NCBI RefSeq assembly: GCF_009725235.1
Contig: NZ_WJFC01000026.1
Coordinates: forward strand, 33,356 to 97,355
Reading direction: 5' to 3'
DNA from: Scytonema sp. UIC 10036
GTDB taxonomy: Bacteria > Cyanobacteriota > Cyanobacteriia > Cyanobacteriales > Nostocaceae
DNA: 64,000 bases
Shown here: positions 42,803-53,060 of the stretch, piece by piece
How the letters are laid out: every line of letters begins with the position of its first letter
Position numbering within the stretch: position 1 is the first letter of the stretch
The notes under the pieces: generated by a model
Database searches by the model: none
Seen by the model: the letters and a program-made list of their open reading frames with translations, nothing else
What the model was told of the DNA's origin: nothing
Position numbers and translations under genes: made by a program

Positions 42803-43685
42803 ACTACCACCTCCCTTAGCAGGGGTGGAACGGAATTCGTGAAGCTAAGTACTCATGCAAAATGAAATATACACATCTGTCATTGCGTAGCTTGCTTTCC
42901 CTTTCCTCGAAGCGATTCCCAAGGGTGAGGGGTATGGAGCCAAGGGCAATACTTGCAGAGTATTGCTATTCCTTCAAAAAGGGTTTTGAAGGTAGGGCAA
43001 GGGTTTGAACTAAACCAAACTTACTCCTCAGAGCATAAATACTTTTGCACAATCACTTACTTTTTCTTCTATTACATTATATCAAATAATAGTGAGGTTT
43101 GCTGTCCTTTTTGGAGGGTAGATGCGATCGCCAAGGTCTTTTCTTTCCATAATTATGTAAGGTGTAAGTAGGTCGGTATGAGAAAACGTAACTGGGAATG
43201 GTCGTCCTTAGTCATTTGTCATTGGTAAGGATTCTAGTGGATTTACATTTTGTAATATAGTTCGGTTTATTCCCACCCACCTACTTAGCGATAAATTGTC
43301 TGCTACTAATTCATTCTCTTGTTAGTTTCTGCTAGAAGACGCAAGATAAAATAATCGTAGGAAGCCGCCGAAAAAGTTCTCAGCGATTTGTGGCCTCTAA
43401 ATATTTGGATATGTCATTTCCTCATAAAATCCCCAAATTCTTTTCATATACTGAAATAGAGAAAGGATGAAGAGTGATGTCATATACCATCTTCAACTTT
43501 TGGTCAAACTCTATTTGGAAAGAAACCTAGTAAATTCAGGGTGTAACGCTATAACTGGCTGGAATAAGACCGAAAGGATATAAAGTGAAAAAAGTGAAAA
43601 TCGGTCACTTGTTGTCAAGTCGATCTCTATTTGTATTTAGTAACGCCGAACTCACTCTAAATAATCGTTTTGTAAGGAGTCAATC
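42803..43685. other. Long spacer before the GH13 gene, no gene seen
   Basis: Mixed AT-rich spacer with no convincing coding frame. 43416-43438 on the minus strand (TTTGGGGATTTTATGAGGAA) is a weaker member of the TGAGGAA direct-repeat family, about 250 bp before the glycosidase. The last bases (TTTTGTAAGGAGTCAATC) provide the ribosome binding site. Confidence 0.5.
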
Positions 43686-45629
43686 ATGGTTACTGCGATC
43701 GCTCAACCAGCACAGATCGATTCATCTTCTACCCAACCATCTACCCGGAATGGAATGGGAGCTATTGTTTATGATGGGGGGACTACCTTCAGAGTTTGGG
43801 CAAAATTTGCATCACAGGTTTATGTAGAAGGAGATTTTAACAATTGGTCTCAGACAGCAACTCCCTTAGCATCTGAAAGCAATGGATATTGGTCAGTAGA
43901 TGTTTCAGGAGCTAAGCCCGGTCATTACTATCGCTATGTGCTGCATAATAACGAAATTTTCCATCGTGCAGATCCCTATGGAAAGCACGTAATCGATCCT
44001 CGCGATCGGACGAAAGCAGCGAATGATATAGGCAAAGTTGAAATCAAAGCTCCCTTTGATTGGGGCGAACATCATTTTACCATGCCAGCCTGGAATGAAT
44101 TAGTTATCTACGAACTGCACGTCAGTTCTTTCAATGCTCGTAAAGGTAATAAACTACCAGGAATTTTTTACAATCTTATCCAGGCAAGTCATGCTAATTC
44201 TGGTGAAGAACAGCTAGGAACTTTCACTAGCATCATTGAAAAATTGGATTACCTCAAAGACTTGGGAGTCAATGCAATCGAACTCCTGCCAATATTTGAC
44301 TTTCCAAGTACAACATCTCTTGGATACAACCCCAATTTACCTTTTGATATTGAAAGTAGCTACGGTTCTCCAGAAGACTTTAAAAAATTTGTCATGGCTG
44401 CTCACGATAGAGGCATTGCTATCATCTTAGATGTGGTCTACAACCATTTTGATTCAGGTATTTACGATCGGCCATTTCCAAGTCTTTGGCGCTTTGATGG
44501 CTGGCATCAAGGAGAATATGGCGGTATCTACTTCTACAATGATAGGCGTGCTAACACTGATTTTGGTCCCCGCCCTGATTTTGGTCGAGACGAGGTACGC
44601 CATTTTATCCGAGATAATGCCTTAATGTGGTTAGAAGAGTATCAACTTGATGGCTGGCGATTTGATTCCACTGTAAACATTAGAAACGCCAAAGGAAATA
44701 ATAACGACCCCAGCAATGATATTGCTGAAGGATGGGGTTTAATGCAATGGATCAACAACGATAAAAATAACAAACAGCCTTGGAAAATCTCCATTGCTGA
44801 AGATTTGCAAAATAACGAATGGATTACTAAAGATACAAGGACTGCAGGCGCGGGGTTTAATTCTCAGTGGGGTAGTTCATTCTACTGGTCAATTTACAAC
44901 GCACTTGCCAGTCCACTTGACAATTCTCGTAACATAATTGACGTGCAAAATGCAATTTTACAACGGTTTGAGACAGATGCCTTAAAACGAGTCATCTATA
45001 GCGAAAACCATGATGAAGTCGCTGAGATTAATCATAAAAAACGTCTCCCAAATAGAATAGATGAGAATCAAGCAGATAGCTTCTATGCGAAAAAACGCTC
45101 TACATTAGGAGCCGTGTTCACTTTAACTTCACCAGGTATTCCGATGATTTTCCAAGGTCAAGAATTCCTGGAACAAGGAGCTTGGAAAGATAATGTTCCA
45201 CTTGATTGGGATAATTTATCGAAATATCCGGGAATTTATAACTTGTATCGAGACTTAATTCATTTACGCCGCAACTGGTATAATAACACGTGCGGCTTGC
45301 GCGGACAACACGTACACGTTCATCATGTCAACGACAAAGACAAAGTTATCGCTTTTCATCGTTGGGAAAATGGTGGGTTTGGAGATGATGTTATCGTGGT
45401 TGTGAATCTGAGCAATCAATCTTACGATAGCTACAGCATTGGGTTTCCTCAAGGAGGAATGTGGTGGGTACGCTTCAACAGTGACTGGAACGGCTACAGT
45501 CCTGATTTTGAAAACCATCCAGGGTATCACACCAAAGCTTATCCAACTCATGTAGGAGACCCCGACCATATGCCTTACCGAGGAAATGTGGGCATTGGTC
45601 GCTATAGTGCCCTTATTCTGTCGCAATAG
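43686..45629 (+). CDS. GH13 alpha-amylase/branching-enzyme-like glycosidase
   Basis: 647 residues. N-terminal CBM48/E-set domain (TTFRVWAKFASQVYVEGDFN) then the GH13 barrel: region I DVVYNH, region II GWRFDSTVN with nucleophile Asp327, acid/base Glu372 in IAEDLQ, and Asp443 in SENHDE. A C-terminal beta domain follows. It acts on alpha-1,4/1,6-glucans such as glycogen. Details (branching, trehalose-type or amylase) cannot be fixed by eye, though the CBM48 plus length resembles glucan-branching-like members. AAGGAG box. Possibly part of a stress regulon by context. Confidence 0.88.
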   Translation: MVTAIAQPAQIDSSSTQPSTRNGMGAIVYDGGTTFRVWAKFASQVYVEGDFNNWSQTATPLASESNGYWSVDVSGAKPGHYYRYVLHNNEIFHRADPYGKHVIDPRDRTKAANDIGKVEIKAPFDWGEHHFTMPAWNELVIYELHVSSFNARKGNKLPGIFYNLIQASHANSGEEQLGTFTSIIEKLDYLKDLGVNAIELLPIFDFPSTTSLGYNPNLPFDIESSYGSPEDFKKFVMAAHDRGIAIILDVVYNHFDSGIYDRPFPSLWRFDGWHQGEYGGIYFYNDRRANTDFGPRPDFGRDEVRHFIRDNALMWLEEYQLDGWRFDSTVNIRNAKGNNNDPSNDIAEGWGLMQWINNDKNNKQPWKISIAEDLQNNEWITKDTRTAGAGFNSQWGSSFYWSIYNALASPLDNSRNIIDVQNAILQRFETDALKRVIYSENHDEVAEINHKKRLPNRIDENQADSFYAKKRSTLGAVFTLTSPGIPMIFQGQEFLEQGAWKDNVPLDWDNLSKYPGIYNLYRDLIHLRRNWYNNTCGLRGQHVHVHHVNDKDKVIAFHRWENGGFGDDVIVVVNLSNQSYDSYSIGFPQGGMWWVRFNSDWNGYSPDFENHPGYHTKAYPTHVGDPDHMPYRGNVGIGRYSALILSQ

Positions 45630-45634
45630 TTCAA

Positions 45635-46008
45635 ATGGATCGTTGTCCTTGTGGTACAGGTACTTCCGCTACAATGGCTACACTGCACGCCAAAGGTGAA
45701 CTGCCACTGGGTGTTGAGTTTACAACTGTGAGTATAATCGGTACTCAGTTTCACGGAAAACTGATTCGGGAGATTCAAGGTAAGCGCTCAATAATCTGGG
45801 GTAAATCGCTCATCGACAAGCCTCAAACGACGTAAAATCGTTCCCGAACTGGTAGTTCGCCCCGATTTATTGAGCGGATACGACTCAAGTAAGTAATTTT
45901 TTAGCGGTTGACCCTGTTTTTACGGGAAACGCTTATATAACTGGTATTCAGCAGTTTCTAGTTGATCCAAACGATCCACTCAAATATGGTTTCTGTTTAG
46001 AAAGCTGA
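45635..46008 (+). pseudogene. Proline racemase-like gene, C-terminal remnant with inserted palindrome
   Basis: DRCPCGTGTSATMATLHAKG is the second catalytic Cys region of proline racemase/hydroxyproline epimerase. The end (NAYITGIQQFLVDPNDPLKY) is also recognisable but in a different frame. Between them a palindromic insert (CGCTCAATAATCTGGGG at 45785 and complementary CCCCGATTTATTGAGCG ending about 45872) interrupts the gene. The N-terminal two thirds are absent. Confidence 0.8.
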
Positions 46009-46052
46009 GATTTCTCTACCCTTTTTGACGATGATAGAGGGAAAGATTTTGA

Positions 46053-46331
46053 GGTGTTTACACGGAATGCCTACCTAACAAATGCGATCGCCCAGAAGTA
46101 AAACATTTAGTACTGGTGTGTAGTGCAGTTAACTTTATCGATGGTAGCGCATTAGAAACACTCAAGAGTTTGATTATTGACTTAAACACGAGCGGAATAG
46201 GATTTTATATGTCTGAAGTCAAAGGTCCAGTGATGGATCGGCTTGCAAAAGTTGGATTTGTAGATGAGCTAGGAATAAGTCATATCTTTCTCACTACCGA
46301 CCAAGCGATGCAAGCATTGAATTGTGTTTGA
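46053..46331 (+). pseudogene. STAS-domain fragment of a SulP-type sulfate transporter
   Basis: PEVKHLVLVCSAVNFIDGSA then LETL..., EVKGPVMDRLAKVGFVDELG and HIFLTTDQAMQAL are those of the C-terminal STAS domain of SulP permeases. The membrane part is missing. The reading frame is preceded by a stop near 46050, and any start would be the GTG at 46116. Directly followed by a LuxR-type gene (stop TGA abuts ATG). Confidence 0.65.
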
Positions 46332-46535
46332 ATGCTTATACTTACAAAACGCGAAGCGGAAGTGTTATTTTGGATTGCAAAGGATAAAAGTAATGCTGGA
46401 ATTGCAAAAGTACTGGGTTGTTCTGAAGGAACGATACGAAAACATCTAAAGCCTCTTTACGAGAAACTGGGCGTGCAAACCAGAACAGGTGCGGTAATGG
46501 TTACTCTGACAAAGCTGGGATTACTCATAAGGTAA
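46332..46535 (+). CDS. LuxR/GerE-type helix-turn-helix protein
   Basis: 67 residues, only the DNA-binding domain: LTKREAEVLFWIAKDKSNAG, IAKVLGCSEGTIRKHLKPLY, EKLGVQTRTGAVM. The conserved GerE landmarks (EAEVL, IA..L..S..T...H....Y.KL.V..R) are present. There is no receiver or sensor domain. It directly follows the STAS fragment (ATG immediately after TGA), so translation may be coupled. Either a stand-alone regulator or the remnant of a longer gene. Confidence 0.7.
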   Translation: MLILTKREAEVLFWIAKDKSNAGIAKVLGCSEGTIRKHLKPLYEKLGVQTRTGAVMVTLTKLGLLIR

Positions 46536-47100
46536 TTTGTTGCAATATCTTCATACTTTTATACGCAGATCGTCGTATTGCCACCACAATCTATTTCAAG
46601 GAGTATTGAATTATAGCAGTCCTAAATGATTTACAAACACCTCTTCCTTTTCTTCCTTGTCCTCCTTGTCTCCCTTGTTTAGCTCTCAAATAGGATTGCT
46701 ATATATATACTAGTTTTTGATTTTTGTTGGCTAGTTTAAGTATAAAGTGAGCTTCGCCAACTATTTTTACATATTTAAAAAGCTGTAATTTTGAAATTAT
46801 TTTTGTTTCCTCACAAGTTTCTCATATTTTTTTATTAAAAAGATGAGAGCGAATACAGAGCAAAATTTGTACAGCTAATTTTACAGTATCATTGTGTAAC
46901 CACCAGCATTCCCAAAGGTTATGGGCGAGGCAAAATTTAGGCGAAACTTTACTGTTCCCTGGTTGCGTTAGCTTCCTGTAGGGTAAAGTATTTCTTAATA
47001 CTAGGGCAGCAATTCCAAAAAATGGGATTATTTATTTCCCAGTGACAACAAATATTTGTGTTCACCAATATTTGAAGCAAGTTCAAAGGAGGAATGAGAT
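46536..47100. other. Spacer with dispersed repeat and direct-repeat motif
   Basis: 46561-46610 matches a repeat at 10572. 46805-46826 on the minus strand (TATGAGAAACTTGTGAGGAA) is a member of the recurrent motif, about 280 bp upstream of the RTX gene. CAAAGGAGG precedes that gene. No coding sequence seen. Confidence 0.5.
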
Positions 47101-48315
47101 ATGTCTAACGATGACCTAATTCTCTCTAGCGCACTTCAACCAAGTGATTCTATCGATGGACGTTCCCAAAAAGACTGGTCTGTTGATTGGTGGAAATATA
47201 TCTATCGCACTCCAGCTAATGATAACCATCCTATTCTCGATCAAAGTGGAGAGAAAGCCGACACAGGTCAATCACCTCCTGTATTCTATCTTGTAGGCAC
47301 TTTTAATGCATCAGGAGAAGTTACGCGCAACGTTGAACTACAACCAAACAAGGGATATAAATATCTCTTTTTTCCCACAGTCAACACTCAATGGGATGCT
47401 GTTCAACTACAAACATCTTTTCCTCAAGTTGTACCAGCTAATTTAACTAATGCACAAGTCCAAGGATTTACTCAAGCCGTGGCAGATACGGGGTTAAAAA
47501 AAAACGGCGGAAGCCTCTTTGCGTCTATTGATGGTGTATCTGTGGGCAACTTAAAAGCTTATCGACAAACCTCTGATGTTTTCGACTATACTCTCCCAGG
47601 AAATAATCTCTTAGGGTTGCCAGCCGGGGAAATTACAGGTTCCTTTGCTGATGGTTTCTACTTAGGTATTGACTTAACTGCTTTACCGCCGGAGGAACAT
47701 ACTTTTAACTTTGGAGGAGTTTTTAATCTAGCAAAAATAAATATACCGAACAATCTGAAGCTAGAGGCATTAGAGGGATTATTCCAAAGTTTTGGAGAAT
47801 TCTCGCAAAATATCACTTATAAAATTTCTTTCGATCTGAACAAGATAGTCGGCACTAATGATAAAAATACTCTTACCGGAACCACTGGATGGGACGACAT
47901 TAGCGGACTCAATGGTCAAGATTACATTATTGGCCTAGAAGGCAATGACGTGCTTCGTAGTGGGAATGAAGCCGATACTTTAATTGGCACAAATCCCAAG
48001 AATTGCTGTCCTGGTTACAGGGAAATTGATATTCTGTATGGTGGGGATGGCACAGATATTTTCGTGTTAGGAGATGCCAAAAAAGTTTACTACACAGGAA
48101 ATGGGTTGAAGGACTACGCCCTCATCAAGGATTTCAGCCCCGATGATACGATTCAGCTTAAAGGAAATACTTCTTATGCATTAAGCAAAAAATACTCACT
48201 TGGAGGCAAGAGTGGCACGAGTATTTTCCTCATGGGTACTTCCGAACTCATTGGATTTGTTGAGGGAGTAACTGGTTTGAGTTTGACGAGTAACGACTTT
48301 ACCTTCGTCTCTTAA
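47101..48315 (+). CDS. RTX (haemolysin-type calcium-binding) protein
   Basis: 404 residues. The N-terminal 240 residues carry no signal peptide and are Trp/Gly-rich (DWWKYIYRTPANDNHPILDQ); the domain is of unknown function. From about 255 there are calcium-binding repeats (GLNGQDYIIGLEGNDVLRSG, LYGGDGTDIF) and a C-terminal end typical of type-I-secreted RTX proteins (hydrophobic, no Cys, ends SNDFTFVS). Secretion by a type I system (HlyB/D/TolC) is likely. Strong AAAGGAGG start. The calcium repeat number is small. Confidence 0.82.
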   Translation: MSNDDLILSSALQPSDSIDGRSQKDWSVDWWKYIYRTPANDNHPILDQSGEKADTGQSPPVFYLVGTFNASGEVTRNVELQPNKGYKYLFFPTVNTQWDAVQLQTSFPQVVPANLTNAQVQGFTQAVADTGLKKNGGSLFASIDGVSVGNLKAYRQTSDVFDYTLPGNNLLGLPAGEITGSFADGFYLGIDLTALPPEEHTFNFGGVFNLAKINIPNNLKLEALEGLFQSFGEFSQNITYKISFDLNKIVGTNDKNTLTGTTGWDDISGLNGQDYIIGLEGNDVLRSGNEADTLIGTNPKNCCPGYREIDILYGGDGTDIFVLGDAKKVYYTGNGLKDYALIKDFSPDDTIQLKGNTSYALSKKYSLGGKSGTSIFLMGTSELIGFVEGVTGLSLTSNDFTFVS

Positions 48316-48647
48316 TAGAGAACGATAGCTACTCCGGCAATTATCTGATGGCGACAGCTACGGTAAATCTAGGATAAATTTTGTAAAAGCGATCGCGTGA
48401 GTGTCATAGATCCTGCTTGAGTTTCCCCGCGATCCAAAACAGTCAGGAATTCGCCGAAGACCACTGGCTGATGGAAGACGACAAAGGCTCAAACCGCCGT
48501 GTCAAACTCCACCCCCTTCGCTGGGACTTTCGCTCCAGTAGCATCGACTCCCTTCTTAATATCAAAATGTTCAGACAATATATTAGAGACTCCAGTTGCT
48601 AAAATTACTAATTCTCTAGTGTCATCTTTCTTAATAAATATTTATCT
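48316..48647. other. Spacer, no gene supported
   Basis: An open frame of about 61 codons (TTG start near 48417) lacks a ribosome binding site and homology that I recognise. The last bases before 48648 have no clear Shine-Dalgarno sequence. Confidence 0.4.
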
Positions 48648-49694
48648 ATGACAAGAAAATTTCAAAACCTCACTCAAACAGATAATGAGAGTGATAAATT
48701 TGACTATAAATGTGAATGTAGAACTGTTAAGAGTACTTCTGCAAAACCAACTCCTTGTATTCTGCTGATTGGTGGTGCGGAAGGAGGAACTTCGGGAGAA
48801 GATTCCGCTACCCAATGGTTTCTTAAACGAGTAGATGGGGGAGATTATTTGGTTCTTCGTTCTGGTGGAATCGGCGAACAGGCTGAATGGATCTGCAATT
48901 ATTATCAAAAATTTGTCAGTTCAGCAGCAGAAATTTCTATCGACAGCCGAGACGCAGCCAATAATCCAAAAGTTATTCAATTCATCCGCAATGCTGATGC
49001 TCTATTTATAGCTGGTGGTAATCAGAATGAATATGAAGATTATTGGGAAGGCTCGACCTTAGAAGAAGCAATTAACTACTTAATTAATTCAAAAAAAGTT
49101 CCCATAGCAGGAACCAGTGCTGGAATGGCTATTCTAGGAGACTATTATTATGCACCAGCCCATCAGGGTGTGTTGAGTTCAGAAATTTTGAATAATCCTT
49201 TTCATCACAATACAAAAGATATTTATTACAGTGACTTTATTAAAGTCCCAATTCTAAAAAATGTGATAACTGATACGCATTTAGATAGAATTAACCAAGA
49301 CCATCCAGAAACAAGATATGGGAGGCTTTTTGGATTTCTAGCTAGGGTCGTTTATGAAACAAATAATCAAATTCCGGTTTATGGTATTGGTTTAGAAGAA
49401 GGTGCATTTGTTGCTATTGATGAAAAAGGAATTGCTATTGTTTTTGGCAATGGAACATCTCAAGGGCAAGATGCCTATTTTCTGCAAACTAAAGGCGCAC
49501 CAGAACAAATTAAACCAAATTTACCCTTAATTTGGAACAATAATGGACAAGCTGTTAGAGCTTATAAAATTTCTGGAACTCCAGAAGGAAGTGGACACTT
49601 TGACCTAAATAATTGGTCAATCGCGTCTGGAGGGAGTTGGGAATACTGGTTCACCACTAGTGGAATGTCTGGTTTCAAAAGAAAGACGATTTAG
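48648..49694 (+). CDS. Cyanophycinase-like (S51) peptidase
   Basis: 348 residues. The nucleophile Ser157 is in the motif PIAGTSAGMAILG. LFIAGGNQNEY, DTHLDRIN and GIGLEEGAFVAI are the other landmarks of S51 peptidases. Cyanophycinase degrades the Asp-Arg storage polymer cyanophycin. The N-terminal about 35 residues are Cys-rich (KCECRTVK) and atypical. The C-terminal about 60 residues (SGHFDLNNWSIASGGSWEYW) are also extra, so the substrate may differ from true CphB. Confidence 0.82.
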   Translation: MTRKFQNLTQTDNESDKFDYKCECRTVKSTSAKPTPCILLIGGAEGGTSGEDSATQWFLKRVDGGDYLVLRSGGIGEQAEWICNYYQKFVSSAAEISIDSRDAANNPKVIQFIRNADALFIAGGNQNEYEDYWEGSTLEEAINYLINSKKVPIAGTSAGMAILGDYYYAPAHQGVLSSEILNNPFHHNTKDIYYSDFIKVPILKNVITDTHLDRINQDHPETRYGRLFGFLARVVYETNNQIPVYGIGLEEGAFVAIDEKGIAIVFGNGTSQGQDAYFLQTKGAPEQIKPNLPLIWNNNGQAVRAYKISGTPEGSGHFDLNNWSIASGGSWEYWFTTSGMSGFKRKTI

Positions 49695-49819
49695 TTGTAA
49701 CTAGTTGTCATGACGAATTCGTTACCAGAAGCAGTATGGTGGGGAGCATCCTGTTTTGGCAAAAAAAATGCCCTCAGAATACAATACTGCGTAGGTTTTG
49801 CGTGGAAATACGAAAATAG

Positions 49820-49910
49820 GTAGGTTGGGTTGAGGAACGAAACCCAACATTTACAGGCATTTGTTGAGTTTCTCCACGGCGATCCAAAGCCACAAAAATT
49901 CTTATTCGAG
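49820..49910. repeat. GTAGGTTGGGT-family dispersed repeat
   Basis: Begins GTAGGTTGGGTTGAGGAACG, continues ACCCAACATTT, and ends in a degraded right arm. Same family as 3283, 56683 and 60841. Confidence 0.75.
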
Positions 49911-49937
49911 TAGTATTGCCTCAGAATAAAATTCGGC

Positions 49938-50126
49938 TCTTCCGTACTTAGTGGGCTAAATTCTTGTGAAAATTAGCTTGTAATCCTTACTGGGCTTTCA
50001 TTACAGTCATTATTGATATCAATTCAGCATTAAGGATAAAATGCGTGACTATAAGCGACTGTAAGCCTTGATTTTAAAGGAAAGTTATCGACTGTAATTG
50101 AAAATTAGTCCACTAAGTACGGAAGA
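49938..50126. mobile_element. MITE-like element, 189 bp
   Basis: Near-perfect 22-bp inverted ends starting TCTTCCGTACTTAGTGGGCT, matching the reverse complement of 50105-50126. It is the same length as, and related in interior to, the element at 9751-9939. It ends 9 bp from the P-type ATPase stop. Confidence 0.8.
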
Positions 50127-50135
50127 TCCCCTATC

Positions 50136-52781
50136 TTAAACTTCCGAATGACTGTGATTGGTTACAGCTAATCTCCTCTTTCGAGAAGGTATTTTCAACA
50201 ACTCAAACCAGAAAAAGCTCATGACTCCAGCCACTAGACAAATAGCAAGATCGATTGGATGTAGATATGAGAAGCGGAAGAGGTGGCGTAAAAACGGGAC
50301 GTATAGCACCATCCACAAAAAGACTAACCCACCACCAATAACCCACCAAAAAGCTGGATTAGGTGACTTAAATGTTGTTAAATTGACACGATTTGAAGAA
50401 CGTTCGCTAGCAATTAATCCTAAGTTAGCAAGTAGCAATGCTGTAAAAGTCAAAGCACGAGCATCTAATTCTCCTTGTCCGCGATACAAGGAAATGAGGT
50501 AAATCAGTAAAATGATTGTTAAAATGCCTACACCTTGAAGTAAAGCTAAACCTAAGTTTTGTCTGCCAAATACAGGTTCAGTGGGATTGCGAGGTGAGCG
50601 GTTCATGACATTGGGTTCTGCGGGTTCCGCTTCCAAAACTATGGAACAAGCAGGGTCAATAATCAAATGCAGAAAAGCAACATGAACGGGTAGCATCACT
50701 AAAGGTAACTTTAACAACACTGGAATTAAGGACATTCCCGCGATTGGGACATGAATGGCAAGTAAATAAGCCATTGCCTTTCTGAGATTGTCAAAAATCC
50801 GTCGTCCCAATTTGACTGCTTGCACAATCGTTGAAAAGTCATCCTCAAGTAATACGAGGTCTGCTGACTCCCGCGCTACATCTGTACCGCGTCCGCCCAT
50901 TGCAATACCAATGTGTGCAGACTTCAAAGCTGGTGCGTCGTTAACACCATCGCCTGTCATGGCAACAATTTCACCATTGGCTTTCAGGGCGTTGACTATT
51001 CGCAATTTTTGTTCTGGCACGACTCGTGCAAAAATGTTTACACTAGAAATACGTTGTTGCAGTTCGCTGTCATCCATCTCATCTAGTTCCGACCCGGTAA
51101 CGATTTCGCCCATTTGCAATAACCCAACTTGTTGAGCGATATTTTGGGCTGTACCGGGATAATCGCCTGTAATCATGACAACTCTCACACCAGCAGTGTA
51201 GCATTCTTGAATTGCTTGTGCGACTGTTGGACGTATAGGGTCAGCTAGCCCGACTAATCCCACAAATTCAAAAGCAAAGTCATGTTGGACATCGGGTAAA
51301 CAATCGGCACTAAAGGCGGGATGGGGGGGAAAGAAAGCAGGTGGTGGATCTTTGAGAGAAGCTTTGGCAACTCCTAACACTCGTAAACCGTCATTTGCCA
51401 TTTGGTTGATTTGAATTGCTAGCGCATGCATTTGCTCTGATGTAAAATGACACAAATCAGCAACGGCTTCTGGCGAACCTTTAGCCGCAATGATGCAGTT
51501 TTCACCGTCAGCTGTTTGCCAAACTTGAGACATTGCTAGCATCTGTGGTGATAGAGGGTACTCTTTTAGCAGTGTCCAGTCATGGTGTATGTGTTCTGTT
51601 TGAGCTAGATAGCGATTCCCCAGTTGCTTGAAAGCTTTTTCCATTGGGTCAAAGGGGTCTTTATGACTGGCGAGGATGCTAAACTCTACAAGCTGATGAA
51701 CTTTCTCTGGTAACGGTTCTTGGGCATGAAGGTTTAAATCGTAAATGTTTTGATGCACGCTGTTTTGATTCCAAGAGCATAACTGTTGTACAGACATCTG
51801 ATTAAGAGTCAGCGTCCCTGTTTTATCAACACATAAGACGGTAGTAGAACCTAAAGTTTCTACTGCAGGTATGCGCCTGGTTAAAACTTGTTTTTGAGCA
51901 ATTCGCCAAGCCCCCAAAGCAAGGAAAATGGTGACAACGACAGGAAACTCATTGGGTAAGATTGCCATTGCTAGGGTAATTCCAGCTAGCGATCCTTGAA
52001 GCCAATTACCCCTCGTTAACCCATAGACCACAACGACCACAGCGCAAATGGCTAAAGCAGCGATCGCTAAATTCTTTACCAACCGTGCCATTTCTTTTTG
52101 CAGTGCGGTTTGTTCTAATTTCAATCCTTGTAATGCTTTACCAATTTTACCAATTTGGGTGTGGCTACCAGTTGCTTGTACCTTGGCAATTCCTTGACCT
52201 TGTACGACTAATGTACCAGAATAAACAAAAGGTAAATTATCGCCACCAGGACGGGTAAATTCATCATTCGCCCTGACCTCAACCGCGATTTTCTGTACTG
52301 GTAAAGACTCTCCTGTTAACAAAGATTCATCAACTAAAAGGTGGGTGCAATCAAGCAGTACTGCATCCGCAGGAACGCGATCGCCTTCTGCCAAAAAGAC
52401 AACATCTCCTCGTACCACTTCCCGACCTGCAATGCGCTTTTTTTGTCCGTCTCGAATCACTAACGCACGAGGACTAGAAAGGTCTTGCAATGCTTCGAGC
52501 GCCCTTTCAGTTTTCGTCTCCTGATAAAGGCTAATGCCCATAATAAAGAAAACGAAACCTAGTAAAATCAAAGCTTCTTGCATATCGCCCAAGGCAGTAT
52601 AAATTGCGCCACAGGCAACAAGTAGTAAGAAAATAGGGTCTTCGATAATCTCGCGAGCGATTCCCCAAAAACTTCGCCGCTTGCTGGAGGGGAGTTCATT
52701 ATAACCTTCTCGTTTCAGTTTAATCGCCGCTTCCGATTCCGATAATCCGTTCATCGGGTTGGAATTGAATTGATGTATCAT
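50136..52781 (-). CDS. P-type cation-transporting ATPase (Ca2+/P2-type or CtpF-like)
   Basis: 881 residues, full length. Phosphorylation site DKTGTLT at Asp319, actuator motif LLTGES, hinge MTGDGVNDAP, and about ten membrane segments in the P2-ATPase layout (MGISLYQET; ALAICAVVVVVYGL; PNEFPVV with the ion-binding E). The conserved ILPNEFPVVVTIFLA segment is typical of CtpF/Pma1-like cyanobacterial ATPases. Likely moves Ca2+ or another cation. A direct-repeat motif is 90 bp upstream. A homologue fragment is at 29815. CtpF is a member of the DosR regulon in mycobacteria. Confidence 0.92.
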   Translation of the reverse strand: MIHQFNSNPMNGLSESEAAIKLKREGYNELPSSKRRSFWGIAREIIEDPIFLLLVACGAIYTALGDMQEALILLGFVFFIMGISLYQETKTERALEALQDLSSPRALVIRDGQKKRIAGREVVRGDVVFLAEGDRVPADAVLLDCTHLLVDESLLTGESLPVQKIAVEVRANDEFTRPGGDNLPFVYSGTLVVQGQGIAKVQATGSHTQIGKIGKALQGLKLEQTALQKEMARLVKNLAIAALAICAVVVVVYGLTRGNWLQGSLAGITLAMAILPNEFPVVVTIFLALGAWRIAQKQVLTRRIPAVETLGSTTVLCVDKTGTLTLNQMSVQQLCSWNQNSVHQNIYDLNLHAQEPLPEKVHQLVEFSILASHKDPFDPMEKAFKQLGNRYLAQTEHIHHDWTLLKEYPLSPQMLAMSQVWQTADGENCIIAAKGSPEAVADLCHFTSEQMHALAIQINQMANDGLRVLGVAKASLKDPPPAFFPPHPAFSADCLPDVQHDFAFEFVGLVGLADPIRPTVAQAIQECYTAGVRVVMITGDYPGTAQNIAQQVGLLQMGEIVTGSELDEMDDSELQQRISSVNIFARVVPEQKLRIVNALKANGEIVAMTGDGVNDAPALKSAHIGIAMGGRGTDVARESADLVLLEDDFSTIVQAVKLGRRIFDNLRKAMAYLLAIHVPIAGMSLIPVLLKLPLVMLPVHVAFLHLIIDPACSIVLEAEPAEPNVMNRSPRNPTEPVFGRQNLGLALLQGVGILTIILLIYLISLYRGQGELDARALTFTALLLANLGLIASERSSNRVNLTTFKSPNPAFWWVIGGGLVFLWMVLYVPFLRHLFRFSYLHPIDLAICLVAGVMSFFWFELLKIPSRKRRLAVTNHSHSEV

Positions 52782-52869
52782 ATTTTTTCCTCGGATACAA
52801 CAAATCTAACTTGCGCTTTAACAGGTTAAGAAATAAGCAGTAGTTCAGAGTTAGATCCTATGGAAAAAC

Positions 52870-52888
52870 TTTGAGGAAGTTGTGAAGG
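52870..52888 (+). promoter_or_regulatory. Direct-repeat motif upstream of the P-type ATPase
   Basis: TTTGAGGAAGTTGTGAAGG, about 90 bp before the ATPase start on its opposite strand. Same spacing as the others. Confidence 0.5.
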
Positions 52889-53060
52889 TAACTTACAGTG
52901 TAACTAAAGGCTTTGACTGACTTCCGAGGAAGCCAAACTCTTATTAAGAATTCCTTGAATTCTTGATTTTTTCAATGTACAACGTATTTCAGGTAAATGA
53001 AGTACACCAGTAGGGGTGAACAACCGTATGCCTACGAACGTCGGCACGCTACGCGAGCGC

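Noticed and set aside
48417..48602. 61-codon frame before the cyanophycinase-like gene
   Set aside because: TTG start, no ribosome binding site and no recognised motif.
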